Below are positions 41,734-51,170 of a stretch of DNA of 64,000 bases, piece after piece. The position numbers and the translations under genes are program-made. Under the pieces are notes generated by a model, which was not told the DNA's origin, searched no databases, and saw only the letters and a program-made list of their open reading frames with translations. The stretch's first letter is position 1. Each line of letters begins with the position of its first letter. Source of the stretch: Litchfieldella rifensis (GTDB lineage Bacteria > Pseudomonadota > Gammaproteobacteria > Pseudomonadales > Halomonadaceae); contig NZ_JBHRUG010000027.1 in assembly GCF_042646605.1 (NCBI RefSeq), positions 124,001 through 188,000 of the forward strand. The letters are read 5' to 3'.

Positions 41734-42828
41734 ATGAAAGTGCCGATGTTCAACCGTCGCGGGTTCCTGAAGACTGGTTTCTGGAGTGCCGTCGGCTCTC
41801 TGCTCGGCATCGGGGGGCAGGCGACAGCCGACTCGGAGGCCTATTCGATGCACGGTGGAGACAAGCCGGCACTGCCAGGTGCGCCTACTTCCGGTGGCAT
41901 GATGACGGTGGGCAAGGTCGATCATGCACGCAACGGCTTCGACCCGACCGCTATCCTGACCGACTGGGAGACGGGGGAGATCGGGCGGCTGCCCGACGGG
42001 CAGCCGTTGCGCGAATACAACATTGTCGCCGTGGACAAGGAAATCGAGATCGCGCCAGGCCTCTTCTTCCCTGCCTGGACCTACAACGGCCGAGTCCCCG
42101 GGCCTAGCTTGCGGGCGGTGGAGGGGGATCGCATCCGCATTCACTTCGTCAACCATGGCAGCCACCCGCATACCATGCACTTCCACGGCATCCATGCGGC
42201 GCGCATGGACGGCGTTCCCGGCCTAGGCCAGGTGGAACCCGGGGAATCGTTCACCTACGAGTTCGACGCCCAGCCTTTCGGTTGTCATCTCTACCATTGT
42301 CACTCGGTGCCACTGAAACGGCATATTCACAAGGGGCTCTATGGGGCCTTCATCGTCGATCCCGACCCGAGTCGCCATCCCGACCATGGCGACGCCGCCC
42401 GCTCAAGGCTGCTCGGCAGCGAGGAGAACCGGCGCTGGCAGGAATTCGTGATGGTGATGAATGGCTTCGACACCAACTTCGACGAGGAAAATGAGGTATA
42501 TGCCGTCAATACGGTGGCCCATGCCTATGCCAACCACCCGATTCGTATCGAACGGGCCAAGCCGGTGCGGCTTTACCTGGTCAATACCACCGAGTTCGAC
42601 CCCGTGAACTCGTTGCACCTGCATGCCAACTTCTTCGACTACTACGACCATGGCACAACGCTCACCCCGACGCTGCATACCGTGGACACCATCATGCAGT
42701 GCCAGGCGCAGCGCGGGATCCTGGAGTTCTCCTTCGCCGATCACGAACCTGGGTTGTACATGTTCCACGCCCACCAGAGCGAATTCGTGGAACTCGGTTG
42801 GATGGGGTTCTTTGAGGTGGTCGAATGA
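41734..42828 (+). CDS. Two-domain multicopper oxidase, Tat-exported
   Basis: A 364-residue periplasmic cupredoxin oxidase. A twin-arginine signal (NRRGFLKTGFWSAVG) starts at residue 5. Domain 1 holds copper ligands HTMHFHGIHA and the type 1 site HLYHCHSVPLKRHIHKGLYG, with its Cys-His pair. Domain 2 holds LHLHANFFDYYDHG and MFHAHQSEFVELGWMG, lacking a cysteine, as in two-domain laccases and nitrite-reductase-like enzymes. The start at 41734 has AGGAG five bases upstream. A TATAAT lies at 41673. The next gene, a ZIP transporter, overlaps by four bases, so oxidation of a metal ion coupled to its uptake is a reasonable hypothesis. Confidence 0.85.
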   Translation: MKVPMFNRRGFLKTGFWSAVGSLLGIGGQATADSEAYSMHGGDKPALPGAPTSGGMMTVGKVDHARNGFDPTAILTDWETGEIGRLPDGQPLREYNIVAVDKEIEIAPGLFFPAWTYNGRVPGPSLRAVEGDRIRIHFVNHGSHPHTMHFHGIHAARMDGVPGLGQVEPGESFTYEFDAQPFGCHLYHCHSVPLKRHIHKGLYGAFIVDPDPSRHPDHGDAARSRLLGSEENRRWQEFVMVMNGFDTNFDEENEVYAVNTVAHAYANHPIRIERAKPVRLYLVNTTEFDPVNSLHLHANFFDYYDHGTTLTPTLHTVDTIMQCQAQRGILEFSFADHEPGLYMFHAHQSEFVELGWMGFFEVVE

Positions 42829-43979
42829 GTGCACGCTTCTGGAGTTCGCTACTGCTGCCGATCGTACTGCTGGGCGGGGCGATAGCCGCCTTCCTGGTTA
42901 CCGAGCCACTATCGCTGCTTGGTGTCTCGCCGCCGCCGATCGAGCAGCTCACGGTCGAGCGTACCGTGCTGGACGAAGAGGGCATTGGCCTCAAGGTTCG
43001 TGCCAGTGGCTCGGAGGCCATGCATATCGCCCAGGTGCAAGTCGATGGCGCCTACTGGCGTTTTACCCAAGAGCCTGCTGGGGCGCTTGCGCGTGGTGAG
43101 AGTGCTTGGATCCGCTTGCCCTATCACTGGATGGAAGACGAACTTCATGAGGTCACCTTCGTCACTAATACGGGAGCGACCTTCGTCCATACCATCGAGG
43201 TTGCCGAGTCGACCCCCGAGATGAGTGCCGAACAGTTCATCGGCTACGGCCTGCTTGGTCTCTATGTCGGCGTGCTACCCGTGGCACTCGGCATGCTCTT
43301 CCGCCCGGCATTGCAGCGAGCCGGGGCTCGGGGGCTCGAATTCGCGCTGGCGTTGACGCTTGGCTTGCTGGTGTTCCTGCTGGTGGACACCGTCGATGAG
43401 GGGCTGGAGTTGGGTGAACAGGCCGCCTCGCTGTTCCAGGGGACGGCGCTGGTCTGGCTGGCGTCACTGATCATGTTCGGTGCGCTGATGGCTATCGGTC
43501 GTCGCCATCGGGAGCCACCCAGGGGGTTGGCCCTGGCCCGCTACATCGCGTTGGGGATCGGCCTGCACAACCTTGGGGAAGGTCTGGCGATCGGCGGCTC
43601 GTTCGCGGCGGGGGCCGCGGCGCTCGGCACCTTCCTGGTCATCGGCTTCACCCTGCACAATCTCACCGAGGGCATCGGTATCGCGGCACCGCTGACCCGG
43701 GAGCGGGTACGCTGGTCATCGTGGGTCGGCCTGGTCGCTCTGGCCGGCCTGCCGGCGGTGCTGGGAACCTGGCTCGGCGCCTATGCGTACGCACCGCACT
43801 GGTCGGCCCTGCTGCTTGGGTTGGGTGCCGGCGCCATCCTGCAGGTGATCGTCGAGGTGGGCGATTATCTGCGACGTACCATCGCCCACGAAGGCGTCCT
43901 GGTTTCCCTCACTTCCGTTGCCGGCTTTGCGCTGGGGATCGTGATCATGTATGCCACGGCCTACTTCGTGCAGGTCTGA
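42825..43979 (+). CDS. ZIP family metal transporter with N-terminal extracytoplasmic domain
   Basis: A 384-residue protein. An N-terminal membrane anchor (LLLPIVLLGGAIAAFLV) is followed by about 95 residues outside the membrane that resemble a beta-sandwich (HIAQVQVDGAYWRFTQEPAG). Eight ZIP segments start near residue 145. The metal-binding motifs are intact: HNLGEGLAIG (His248, Glu252) and HNLTEGIGIA (His278, Glu282). ZIP proteins bring zinc, iron or manganese into the cytoplasm. The ATG is inside the oxidase stop codon (ATGA), giving coupled translation. The extra domain is the natural place for contact with the partner oxidase. Confidence 0.85.
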   Translation: MSARFWSSLLLPIVLLGGAIAAFLVTEPLSLLGVSPPPIEQLTVERTVLDEEGIGLKVRASGSEAMHIAQVQVDGAYWRFTQEPAGALARGESAWIRLPYHWMEDELHEVTFVTNTGATFVHTIEVAESTPEMSAEQFIGYGLLGLYVGVLPVALGMLFRPALQRAGARGLEFALALTLGLLVFLLVDTVDEGLELGEQAASLFQGTALVWLASLIMFGALMAIGRRHREPPRGLALARYIALGIGLHNLGEGLAIGGSFAAGAAALGTFLVIGFTLHNLTEGIGIAAPLTRERVRWSSWVGLVALAGLPAVLGTWLGAYAYAPHWSALLLGLGAGAILQVIVEVGDYLRRTIAHEGVLVSLTSVAGFALGIVIMYATAYFVQV

Positions 43980-43985
43980 CAGAGG

Positions 43986-44804
43986 TCAGTCGCGCAGCCG
44001 CGTCAGGCCTTCCTGGGCGGATGAGGCGACCAGGCGGCCCTGGCGATCGTAGATGCTGCCGCGCGCGAAGCCGCGCGCGCCGCCGGCCCAGGGGCTGTCC
44101 ATGTCGTAGAGCAGCCAGTCGTTGACGTGTACGTCGTGATGGAACCACAGCGCATGGTCGAGGCTGGCGATCTGCAGCTTGGGATCGCCGAACTGGATGT
44201 CATGGGGCACCAGCGATGTGGTCAGCAGGTTGAAGTCGGAGCTGTAGGCCAGGAGGTAACGATGCAGTGCCGGGTCGTCGGGCAGCGGCCCGGACAGACG
44301 GAACCATAGCCGTTTGCGTGGCGGCCGGTCGCTACCATTGCCCGGCTCGTTGCCGAGGTGCAGGAACTCGATGGGATGGCCCTCGAAGCTCTGTACTTCG
44401 GCGCCGTTGGCGATCAGGGTATCGGGATCGTCCTGTCCTGGCATGGCAAGCTGGTGATGGAAGCCCTCTTCCTTGCCATGAAAGGAAGCACTGCAGAAGA
44501 AGATCGGCTTGCCTTTCTGAATGGCGGTGACGCGGCGGGTGGTGAAACTGCCGCCATCACGCACGCTATCGACCTGGTAGACGACCGGACGCTTGGCATC
44601 GCCGGGACGCAGGAAATAGCCGTGCAGGGAGTGCACGCGGCGTTCGGGGGTTAGCGTCTGGCTGGCCGCCGATAGGGCCTGTCCAAGCACCTGGCCGCCG
44701 AACAATTGAGGAAACCCCAGGTCCTGGCTATGGCCTCGGAACAGGTTTTCCTCGATCATCTCCAGGCCCAGCAGGGCGACCAAGGCATCCAGGGCTTGAG
44801 TCAT
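43986..44804 (-). CDS. tesB: Acyl-CoA thioesterase II
   Basis: A 272-residue double-hotdog thioesterase that hydrolyses medium and long acyl-CoA. The N-terminal NLFRGHSQDLGFPQLFGGQV is the TesB signature, and the repeat continues with RRVHSLHGYFLRPGD. The C-terminal half has SLDHALWFHHDVHVNDWLLY and a terminal RGSIYDRQGRLVAS. The catalytic aspartate and following residues lie in the second half. AGAGGA lies eight bases before the start. It converges on the ZIP gene with six bases between, and is divergent from tadA. Confidence 0.9.
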   Translation of the reverse strand: MTQALDALVALLGLEMIEENLFRGHSQDLGFPQLFGGQVLGQALSAASQTLTPERRVHSLHGYFLRPGDAKRPVVYQVDSVRDGGSFTTRRVTAIQKGKPIFFCSASFHGKEEGFHHQLAMPGQDDPDTLIANGAEVQSFEGHPIEFLHLGNEPGNGSDRPPRKRLWFRLSGPLPDDPALHRYLLAYSSDFNLLTTSLVPHDIQFGDPKLQIASLDHALWFHHDVHVNDWLLYDMDSPWAGGARGFARGSIYDRQGRLVASSAQEGLTRLRD

Positions 44805-44872
44805 GACGCTATTCCTCTAGCAGGGTAATACTCGACTGTTTCATTTTGCCAGCATACCGGAGACCATCGCCG

Positions 44873-45325
44873 ATGCGCAGTGACGAATATTACATGCACC
44901 GGGCACTGGACCAGGCGCGCCTGGGCCTTGCGGCCGGGGAGGTGCCGGTGGGGGCGGTGGTGGTGGACAGCGGGGGGGAGATAATCGGTGAGGGCTACAA
45001 CGCGCCTGTCGGCTGCCACGATCCCAGCGCCCATGCCGAAGTGCGTGCCTTGCGTGCGGCGGCGGCGCATCTGGGCAACTACCGTCTCGACGACTGCACC
45101 CTCTATGTGACCCTGGAACCCTGCCTGATGTGCACCGGGGCGATCATTCACGCGCGTCTGGCGCGGGTGGTCTATGGTGCCGCCGAACCCAGGACCGGCA
45201 TGGTCGAGTCCCGGGCCAACCTGTTCGCCCAACCCTGGCACAATCATCGGGTGGACGTCGAAGGCGGGTTGCTGGCGATCCAGGCCAAGCGTCTGTTGCG
45301 CGATTTCTTCACCGAGCGACGCTGA
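44873..45325 (+). CDS. tadA: tRNA adenosine(34) deaminase
   Basis: A 150-residue zinc deaminase converting A34 to inosine in tRNA-Arg. The zinc ligands and catalytic glutamate are seen: His54-Ala-Glu56, and Cys84 and Cys87 in EPCLMCTGAI. VYGAAEPRTGMVES is the substrate loop. The start at 44873 has CGGAGA upstream and matches the length of the family; an in-frame TTG nine codons earlier is less likely. It is followed closely by mltF on the opposite strand. Confidence 0.92.
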   Translation: MRSDEYYMHRALDQARLGLAAGEVPVGAVVVDSGGEIIGEGYNAPVGCHDPSAHAEVRALRAAAAHLGNYRLDDCTLYVTLEPCLMCTGAIIHARLARVVYGAAEPRTGMVESRANLFAQPWHNHRVDVEGGLLAIQAKRLLRDFFTERR

Positions 45326-45339
45326 GCCGTGCCGTCATC

Positions 45340-46806
45340 CTAGAGCACCGGGGGGACGGTATTGAACAGGCTGTCATCGTCTTCGTCGGGCACACGTTGA
45401 TTGAGCTGGAAGAACTGCTGCTGGCTACGGTCGACGTAGTTGAGTACCTCGTAATAGCGCCGGACGTTGCGAACATAGATCACCGGCTCGCCGCCGCGGG
45501 CATAGCCGTGACGCGTCTGGCTGTACCATTCACGATTCTGCAGCAACGGCAGCGCTTCGCGCACGTCGGTCCAGGCATGGGGATCGCCACCGCGCAGCTC
45601 GGCGATCCGCTGTGCGTCGTACAGATGTCCGAGGCCGACATTGTAGGCGGCCAAGGCCATCCACAGACGGTCGGTGCCAGTGATCTCCTCCGGTAGGCGG
45701 TCCATGGTCTGGAGCAGATAGCGTGCGCCGCCGTCGATGCTCTGGGCGGGGTCGAGGCGATCGGCGATGCCGACTTCCTCGGCGGTCGGGTTGGTCAGCA
45801 TCATCAGGCCGCGCACCCCGGTCGGCGAGGTCGCCTGCGGGTCCCAGTGAGACTCCTGGTAGCCCACCGCCGCCAGCAACTTCCAGTCGAAGCCGGTGTC
45901 GCGGGCCGCTTTGCGGAACAGGTCGGCGTAGTCGGGCAACTTCTCGTGCACGTCATTGATGAAGATACGTGCCCCGACGTATTCCAGGTAATCGTCGTGG
46001 CCGAAGTAGCGCTGCACCAGTTCATCCAGGGTCCCATCGAGCTGCAGGGCGTACAGGAAGCGGTTGGCTTCCTCCAGCAGCCCCAACCCCTGACCCGAAG
46101 GCAATGCCCAGGCCATGCTGAGCGGCTCGCCGAGTTCGAAGCCGTTTTCCACGCCGGGGAAGAACAGGCGATTCAGTTTGAACTGGTGGGCATAGATGAC
46201 GGCGGCGTCCAGGCTGCCGTTTTCCACTCGCTGCAGCAGGTCGGCGACCTCCAGATCGGCGGCTTCCTTCCAGCTCAGTTCGGGCAGTTCGACCTGCAGC
46301 TCGCGCAGGATCAATCCCGCCCCCGAGCCACGAATGGCGCCCACGCTGCGTCCCATCAGGTCGGCCGGTTCGCGCAGCGCCGGCAATCCGCGGCGATAGA
46401 CCACCAGGGGCTGCAATTCGAGAATCGGGCGGCTGAAGTACAGGCCTTCGAGGGTCGGGTCCAGGGGCAGGGCGGCGGCACCCAGGTCGCCTTCACCACT
46501 GCGCACGGCATCGAGGACACCCTCGATATTGCGGCTGGCGTCCATCGACAGGCTGACGCCGAGATGATCGGCGAAGCGCCGGATCAGTTCAAATTCGAAA
46601 CCGGTAGGGCCGTGGCGACCCTCGTAATAGGTCGTGGGGGTGTTGCGGGTGAATACCGCGATGAAATCGCGATGACGTATGTCATCGAGGTGTCGGCCTT
46701 GAGGGGGCGCCTGTCGGTTGGGAAACAGCGCCAACACCAGAGCGGACAACAGTAGGAGGTACCACCGGCGATAACGATACAGGTGGCGAAACAAGGCCTG
46801 GGGCAT
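45340..46806 (-). CDS. mltF: Membrane-bound lytic murein transglycosylase F
   Basis: A 488-residue peptidoglycan lyase. An N-terminal anchor (YLLLLSALVLALF) is followed by a periplasmic amino-acid-binding-like domain (residues about 45-270, with GFEFELIRRFADHLGV). The catalytic SLT domain contains the catalytic glutamate in AVGYQESHWDPQATSPTGVR and the AAYNVGLGHLYDA motif. It cleaves glycan strands to 1,6-anhydromuropeptides at the outer membrane. No clear ribosome site precedes the ATG at 46806. Divergent adjacency to purL is the standard gammaproteobacterial order. Confidence 0.9.
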   Translation of the reverse strand: MPQALFRHLYRYRRWYLLLLSALVLALFPNRQAPPQGRHLDDIRHRDFIAVFTRNTPTTYYEGRHGPTGFEFELIRRFADHLGVSLSMDASRNIEGVLDAVRSGEGDLGAAALPLDPTLEGLYFSRPILELQPLVVYRRGLPALREPADLMGRSVGAIRGSGAGLILRELQVELPELSWKEAADLEVADLLQRVENGSLDAAVIYAHQFKLNRLFFPGVENGFELGEPLSMAWALPSGQGLGLLEEANRFLYALQLDGTLDELVQRYFGHDDYLEYVGARIFINDVHEKLPDYADLFRKAARDTGFDWKLLAAVGYQESHWDPQATSPTGVRGLMMLTNPTAEEVGIADRLDPAQSIDGGARYLLQTMDRLPEEITGTDRLWMALAAYNVGLGHLYDAQRIAELRGGDPHAWTDVREALPLLQNREWYSQTRHGYARGGEPVIYVRNVRRYYEVLNYVDRSQQQFFQLNQRVPDEDDDSLFNTVPPVL

Positions 46807-46972
46807 GGGCAGTGTGCGATGGCGATGAGACGTTTTACCTTACCGGCCGTCGAGCGAACTGTCACCTCGAGTCGACCTCGGATTTCGCCATGCCTACGCT
46901 TTCCAGTATCATGTGCGCTCATTGCCGCAGGCCGCGGCCCCGTTTTTCGCTTTCTTCAGAGGCTCTATCGAC

Positions 46973-49900
46973 ATGCTCGAACTGCGAGGCGCGCCCGCCC
47001 TTTCCGCTTTCCGTCATGCCAAGTTGCTGGCCGCCCTGCGTAAACACGTGCCCGAGGTCGAATCGCTGCGTGCCGAGTACGTGCACTTCGTCGATCACGA
47101 CGGTGATCTGACCAGTGATGATCAGGCGGTGCTCGAGCGCCTGCTGGATTATGGCATCGCCTCTCGGGATCAAGACTCGGCGGGCCTTGCGACCTCGCGT
47201 GAAGGGCACCTGTTTCTTGTGGTACCGCGTCTGGGGACCCTGTCGCCATGGTCATCCAAGGCCACCGACATCGCCAGGAACTGTGGCCTGACCAGGGTGC
47301 GGCGCCTGGAACGTGGCATCGCCTATCGTGTCAAGCTCGGCGGGCCGCTCTCGCTGGACGCCTTCAACGCGATCGTCGCCGTCCTGCACGACCGCATGAC
47401 GGAATCCGTGCTCGCCAACGCCTCGGATGCCGCCAAGTTGTTTGCCCATCACGAGCCGGCGCCGCTGGGCCAGGTGGATATCCTCGAGGGAGGACGCGAG
47501 GCACTGGTCACGGCCAACCTGGGGCTGGGGCTGGCGCTGGCCGAGGACGAGATCGACTACCTGCTCGAGGCTTTCCAGGGGCTGGGTCGGAATCCGTCGG
47601 ATGTCGAGCTGATGATGTTCGCCCAGGCCAACTCCGAACATTGTCGCCACAAGATCTTCAATGCCGACTGGCTGATCGACGACGAGCCTCAGCCACGCTC
47701 GTTGTTCAAGATGATCAAGCACACTTACGAGCGCTCGCCGGGTGGCATTCTCTCGGCCTATAGCGATAACGCCGCGGTGATCGAGGGGGCCATGGCGGGC
47801 CGCTTCTTCCCCGCGCCGCTGATCGGCAAGGGGAGCGAGACGGCGTCCTACGGCACCCATGGGGAGCCGATTCACATCCTGATGAAGGTCGAGACCCACA
47901 ATCATCCGACGGCGATCGCTCCCTACCCCGGGGCTGCCACCGGGGCGGGCGGCGAGATCCGCGACGAGGGTGCGACCGGCATCGGCGGCAAACCCAAGGC
48001 CGGGTTGACAGGCTTCGCGGTGTCCAACCTGCACATCCCGGAATTCGTCCAGCCTTGGGAAGCCTTCGACTACGGCAAGCCCGAGCGCATCAAGAGCGCC
48101 CTGGAGATCATGCTCGAGGCGCCCATCGGCGGCGCGGCCTTCAACAACGAGTTCGGGCGTCCCAACCTGACCGGCTATTTCCGTAGCTACGAGCAGGATG
48201 CGGTGGGCGCCGGCGGTATCGAGCGGCGCGGCTATCACAAGCCGATCATGCTGGCCGGTGGCTACGGCAATATCCGTGCAGGCCATGTGCAAAAGGGCGA
48301 AATCCCCGTCGGCGGCAAGCTGATCGTGATGGGCGGCCCGGCGATGCTGATCGGCTTGGGCGGTGGCGCGGCATCCTCCATGGCCTCGGGCAGTTCCAGC
48401 GAGGATCTCGACTTCGCCTCGGTGCAGCGCGACAACGCCGAGATCGAACGCCGTGCGCAGGAAGTCATCGACCGTTGCTGGGCGCTGGGCGAGGCCAACC
48501 CCATCCGCTTCATCCATGACGTGGGGGCCGGTGGCCTGTCCAACGCGCTGCCTGAACTGGTCAAGGACGGCAATCGCGGCGGACGCTTCGAATTGCGCGC
48601 CGTGCCCAACGCCGAGCGGGGCATGAGTCCGCTGGAGATCTGGTGCAACGAGGCCCAGGAGCGCTATGTGCTGGCCGTGGCAGCGCAAGATCTCGACACC
48701 TTCGATGCCCTGTGTGCGCGTGAGCGCTGTCCCTATGCGGTGGTCGGCGAGGCCACCGAGGCACACCATCTCGAAGTCCGCGATGGCCACTTCGAGAGCC
48801 GGCCGGTGGATCTGCCGATGAGCGTGCTGTTCGGCAAGCCGCCCAGGATGCAGCGCGAGTTCACCCGCGAGACCCGTGACCTGCCGGGGCTGGCGCTGGA
48901 CAATCTCGACCTGCGCGAGGCGCTGGATCGTGTGCTGCGCTTGCCCACGGTGGCTTCCAAGAGCTTTCTGATCACCATCGGCGACCGCTCCATCACCGGC
49001 CAGGTCGCCCGCGACCAGATGGTTGGGCCCTGGCAAGTGCCGGTGGCCGACGTGGCCGTGACCACGGCGAGTTTCGACACCCATGCCGGCGAAGCCATGG
49101 CGATGGGCGAGCGCCCGCCGGTGGCACTGATCGACCCGGCAGCCAGCGCCCGCCTGGCGGTGGCCGAGGCGATCACCAACCTGGCCGCCGCGCCGATCGA
49201 CAAGCTTGCCGACATCAAGCTGTCCGCCAACTGGATGAGCGCCGCCGACCATGTCGGCGAGAATCAGGCGCTGTACGACGCCGTGCATGCCGTCGGCATG
49301 GAGCTGTGCCCGGCGCTCGGCATCGCCATACCGGTGGGCAAGGACTCGATGTCGATGCGTACCGCTTGGCAGGAGGAAGAGGAAGAGAAAAGCATCACTG
49401 CGCCACTGTCGCTGGTTGTGACCGGCTTTGCCCCGGTGACCGATGCCCTCAGGACCCTGACCCCGCAGATCAATCTGGAACAGGACGAGAGCGACCTGAT
49501 CCTGATCGACCTGGGCGCCGGCCAGAACCGCCTGGGCGGTTCGGCGCTGGCCCAGGTCTACGGTCAGGTCGGTGACGAATGCCCCGACCTCGACGATGCC
49601 GAGGACCTCAAGGCCTTCTTCAGCGTGATCCAGGGCCTCAACGCCGATGGCAAGTTACTGGCCTACCACGACCGCAGTGACGGTGGCCTGCTGGTAACGC
49701 TGCTGGAGATGGCCTTCGCCGCCCATGCCGGCCTGGAGATAAAGCTAGACTGGTTGATCGATGAGCCGCACGAGGCGGTCGACGCGCTGTTCGCCGAGGA
49801 GCTGGGGGCGGTGATCCAGGTCAACCGCGCCGATACCGAATACACGCTGGCCCAGTTTGCCGCCGCCGGTATCGATACCTGCGGCGTCATCGCCCGCCCG

Positions 49901-50926
49901 CGCTACGACGACCAGGTGCGTGTGACGCTGTTCGAGGAGCCGTTGCTCGAGACCACTCGGTTGCTGACCCAGCGCACCTGGAGCGAGACCAGCTACCGCC
50001 TGCAGGCGCTGCGCGACAACCCTGACTGTGCCAAGAGCGAGTTCGACGGCCTGCTCGACGACCGTGACCCGGGGCTGTCTGCTCAGCCTTCCTTCGATAT
50101 CGACGAAGACATCGCCGCGCGCTATGTCGATGCACCCCAGGTCAACCTCGCGCGCCCGGCCATGGCGGTACTGCGTGAGCAGGGCGTCAACGGCCAGGTG
50201 GAGATGGCCTGGGCCTTCGACCGCGCCGGCTTCGAGACCGTCGATGTGCATATGAGCGATATCCTCGAAGGGCGCGTGTCGCTCGAGGATTTCAAGGGCC
50301 TGGTGGCCTGTGGCGGCTTCTCCTATGGCGACGTGCTCGGTGCCGGTGGCGGCTGGGCCAAGTCGGTGCTGTTCAACGCCCATGCCCGCGAACAGTTCGC
50401 GGGTTTCTTCGCGCGTGACGACAGTTTCGCGCTCGGCGTGTGCAACGGCTGCCAGATGCTCTCGCAGTTGAAGGAACTGATTCCCGGTGCCGAGAACTGG
50501 CCGCGCTTCGTGCGCAACGAGTCCGAGCAGTTCGAGGCCCGCCTGTCGATGGTCCAGGTCGAGAACAGTGCGTCGATTCTGTTGGCCGGCATGGAAGGCT
50601 CGCGCCTGCCGATTGCGGTCGCCCATGGCGAAGGCCGCGCCGAGTTCCGCGACAGCGGCCATCTGCGTGCCATGCAGGGGAGTTCGCAGATCGCCCTGCG
50701 CTATGTCGACAACTACGGTCAGGTCACCAGTCGCTATCCGGCCAACCCCAATGGCTCGCCCGCCGGCATCACCGGGCTGACCACGCCGGATGGCCGCGTC
50801 ACCATCATGATGCCCCACCCCGAGCGGGTGGCGCGTGCGGTGACCAACTCCTGGCGCCCGGCCGGATGGACCCGGGATGGCGCCTGGATGCGCTTGTTCC
50901 GCAACGCCCGCACCTGGCTGGGCTGA
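46973..50926 (+). CDS. purL: Phosphoribosylformylglycinamidine synthase
   Basis: A 1317-residue single-chain large-type PurL that converts FGAR, glutamine and ATP to FGAM in purine synthesis. The N-terminal domain runs to about residue 150, and the linker contains NSEHCRHKIFNADW. The first AIRS-like half includes KVETHNHPTAIAPYPGAATG and the second SNGIG-like half follows. The C-terminal glutaminase holds the catalytic cysteine Cys1157 in LGVCNGCQML, with the partner histidine in MPHPERVARA. The start at 46973 begins at the conserved LELRGAPALS. A strong terminator follows. Confidence 0.95.
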   Translation: MLELRGAPALSAFRHAKLLAALRKHVPEVESLRAEYVHFVDHDGDLTSDDQAVLERLLDYGIASRDQDSAGLATSREGHLFLVVPRLGTLSPWSSKATDIARNCGLTRVRRLERGIAYRVKLGGPLSLDAFNAIVAVLHDRMTESVLANASDAAKLFAHHEPAPLGQVDILEGGREALVTANLGLGLALAEDEIDYLLEAFQGLGRNPSDVELMMFAQANSEHCRHKIFNADWLIDDEPQPRSLFKMIKHTYERSPGGILSAYSDNAAVIEGAMAGRFFPAPLIGKGSETASYGTHGEPIHILMKVETHNHPTAIAPYPGAATGAGGEIRDEGATGIGGKPKAGLTGFAVSNLHIPEFVQPWEAFDYGKPERIKSALEIMLEAPIGGAAFNNEFGRPNLTGYFRSYEQDAVGAGGIERRGYHKPIMLAGGYGNIRAGHVQKGEIPVGGKLIVMGGPAMLIGLGGGAASSMASGSSSEDLDFASVQRDNAEIERRAQEVIDRCWALGEANPIRFIHDVGAGGLSNALPELVKDGNRGGRFELRAVPNAERGMSPLEIWCNEAQERYVLAVAAQDLDTFDALCARERCPYAVVGEATEAHHLEVRDGHFESRPVDLPMSVLFGKPPRMQREFTRETRDLPGLALDNLDLREALDRVLRLPTVASKSFLITIGDRSITGQVARDQMVGPWQVPVADVAVTTASFDTHAGEAMAMGERPPVALIDPAASARLAVAEAITNLAAAPIDKLADIKLSANWMSAADHVGENQALYDAVHAVGMELCPALGIAIPVGKDSMSMRTAWQEEEEEKSITAPLSLVVTGFAPVTDALRTLTPQINLEQDESDLILIDLGAGQNRLGGSALAQVYGQVGDECPDLDDAEDLKAFFSVIQGLNADGKLLAYHDRSDGGLLVTLLEMAFAAHAGLEIKLDWLIDEPHEAVDALFAEELGAVIQVNRADTEYTLAQFAAAGIDTCGVIARPRYDDQVRVTLFEEPLLETTRLLTQRTWSETSYRLQALRDNPDCAKSEFDGLLDDRDPGLSAQPSFDIDEDIAARYVDAPQVNLARPAMAVLREQGVNGQVEMAWAFDRAGFETVDVHMSDILEGRVSLEDFKGLVACGGFSYGDVLGAGGGWAKSVLFNAHAREQFAGFFARDDSFALGVCNGCQMLSQLKELIPGAENWPRFVRNESEQFEARLSMVQVENSASILLAGMEGSRLPIAVAHGEGRAEFRDSGHLRAMQGSSQIALRYVDNYGQVTSRYPANPNGSPAGITGLTTPDGRVTIMMPHPERVARAVTNSWRPAGWTRDGAWMRLFRNARTWLG

Positions 50927-50951
50927 TCTTCGCGCACGGCGTCAGGATACG

Positions 50952-50982
50952 GAAGGCGGCCCATGGGTCGCCTTCTTTTTTT
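50952..50982 (+). terminator. Rho-independent terminator of purL
   Basis: GAAGGCG pairs with CGCCTTC around a GCCCATGGGT inner part, followed by seven T residues. It ends 26 bases after the purL stop region and is a textbook intrinsic terminator. Confidence 0.9.
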
Positions 50983-51170
50983 ACGTGCAAGAGGGTTACC
51001 GACGGTAGCTTTGTCTTTACACATCCGGTGTGATGCTTGTTGCTATGCTGTACGGCATCGAAGTACCTAAGCTCGCAGCCTTCTTGCGTGGCTGATCCAC
51101 GCTGATGCTGTGAAGCACGCCTTCCTATGACGCACTGCCTGCCACAGCAGCGGGACATGACGGAGGAGTC

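Noticed and set aside
47252..49288. Long minus-strand frame of 678 codons opposite purL
   Set aside because: It is an antisense shadow rich in His, Gly, Asp and Gln, without motifs. purL on the plus strand is complete and well supported.
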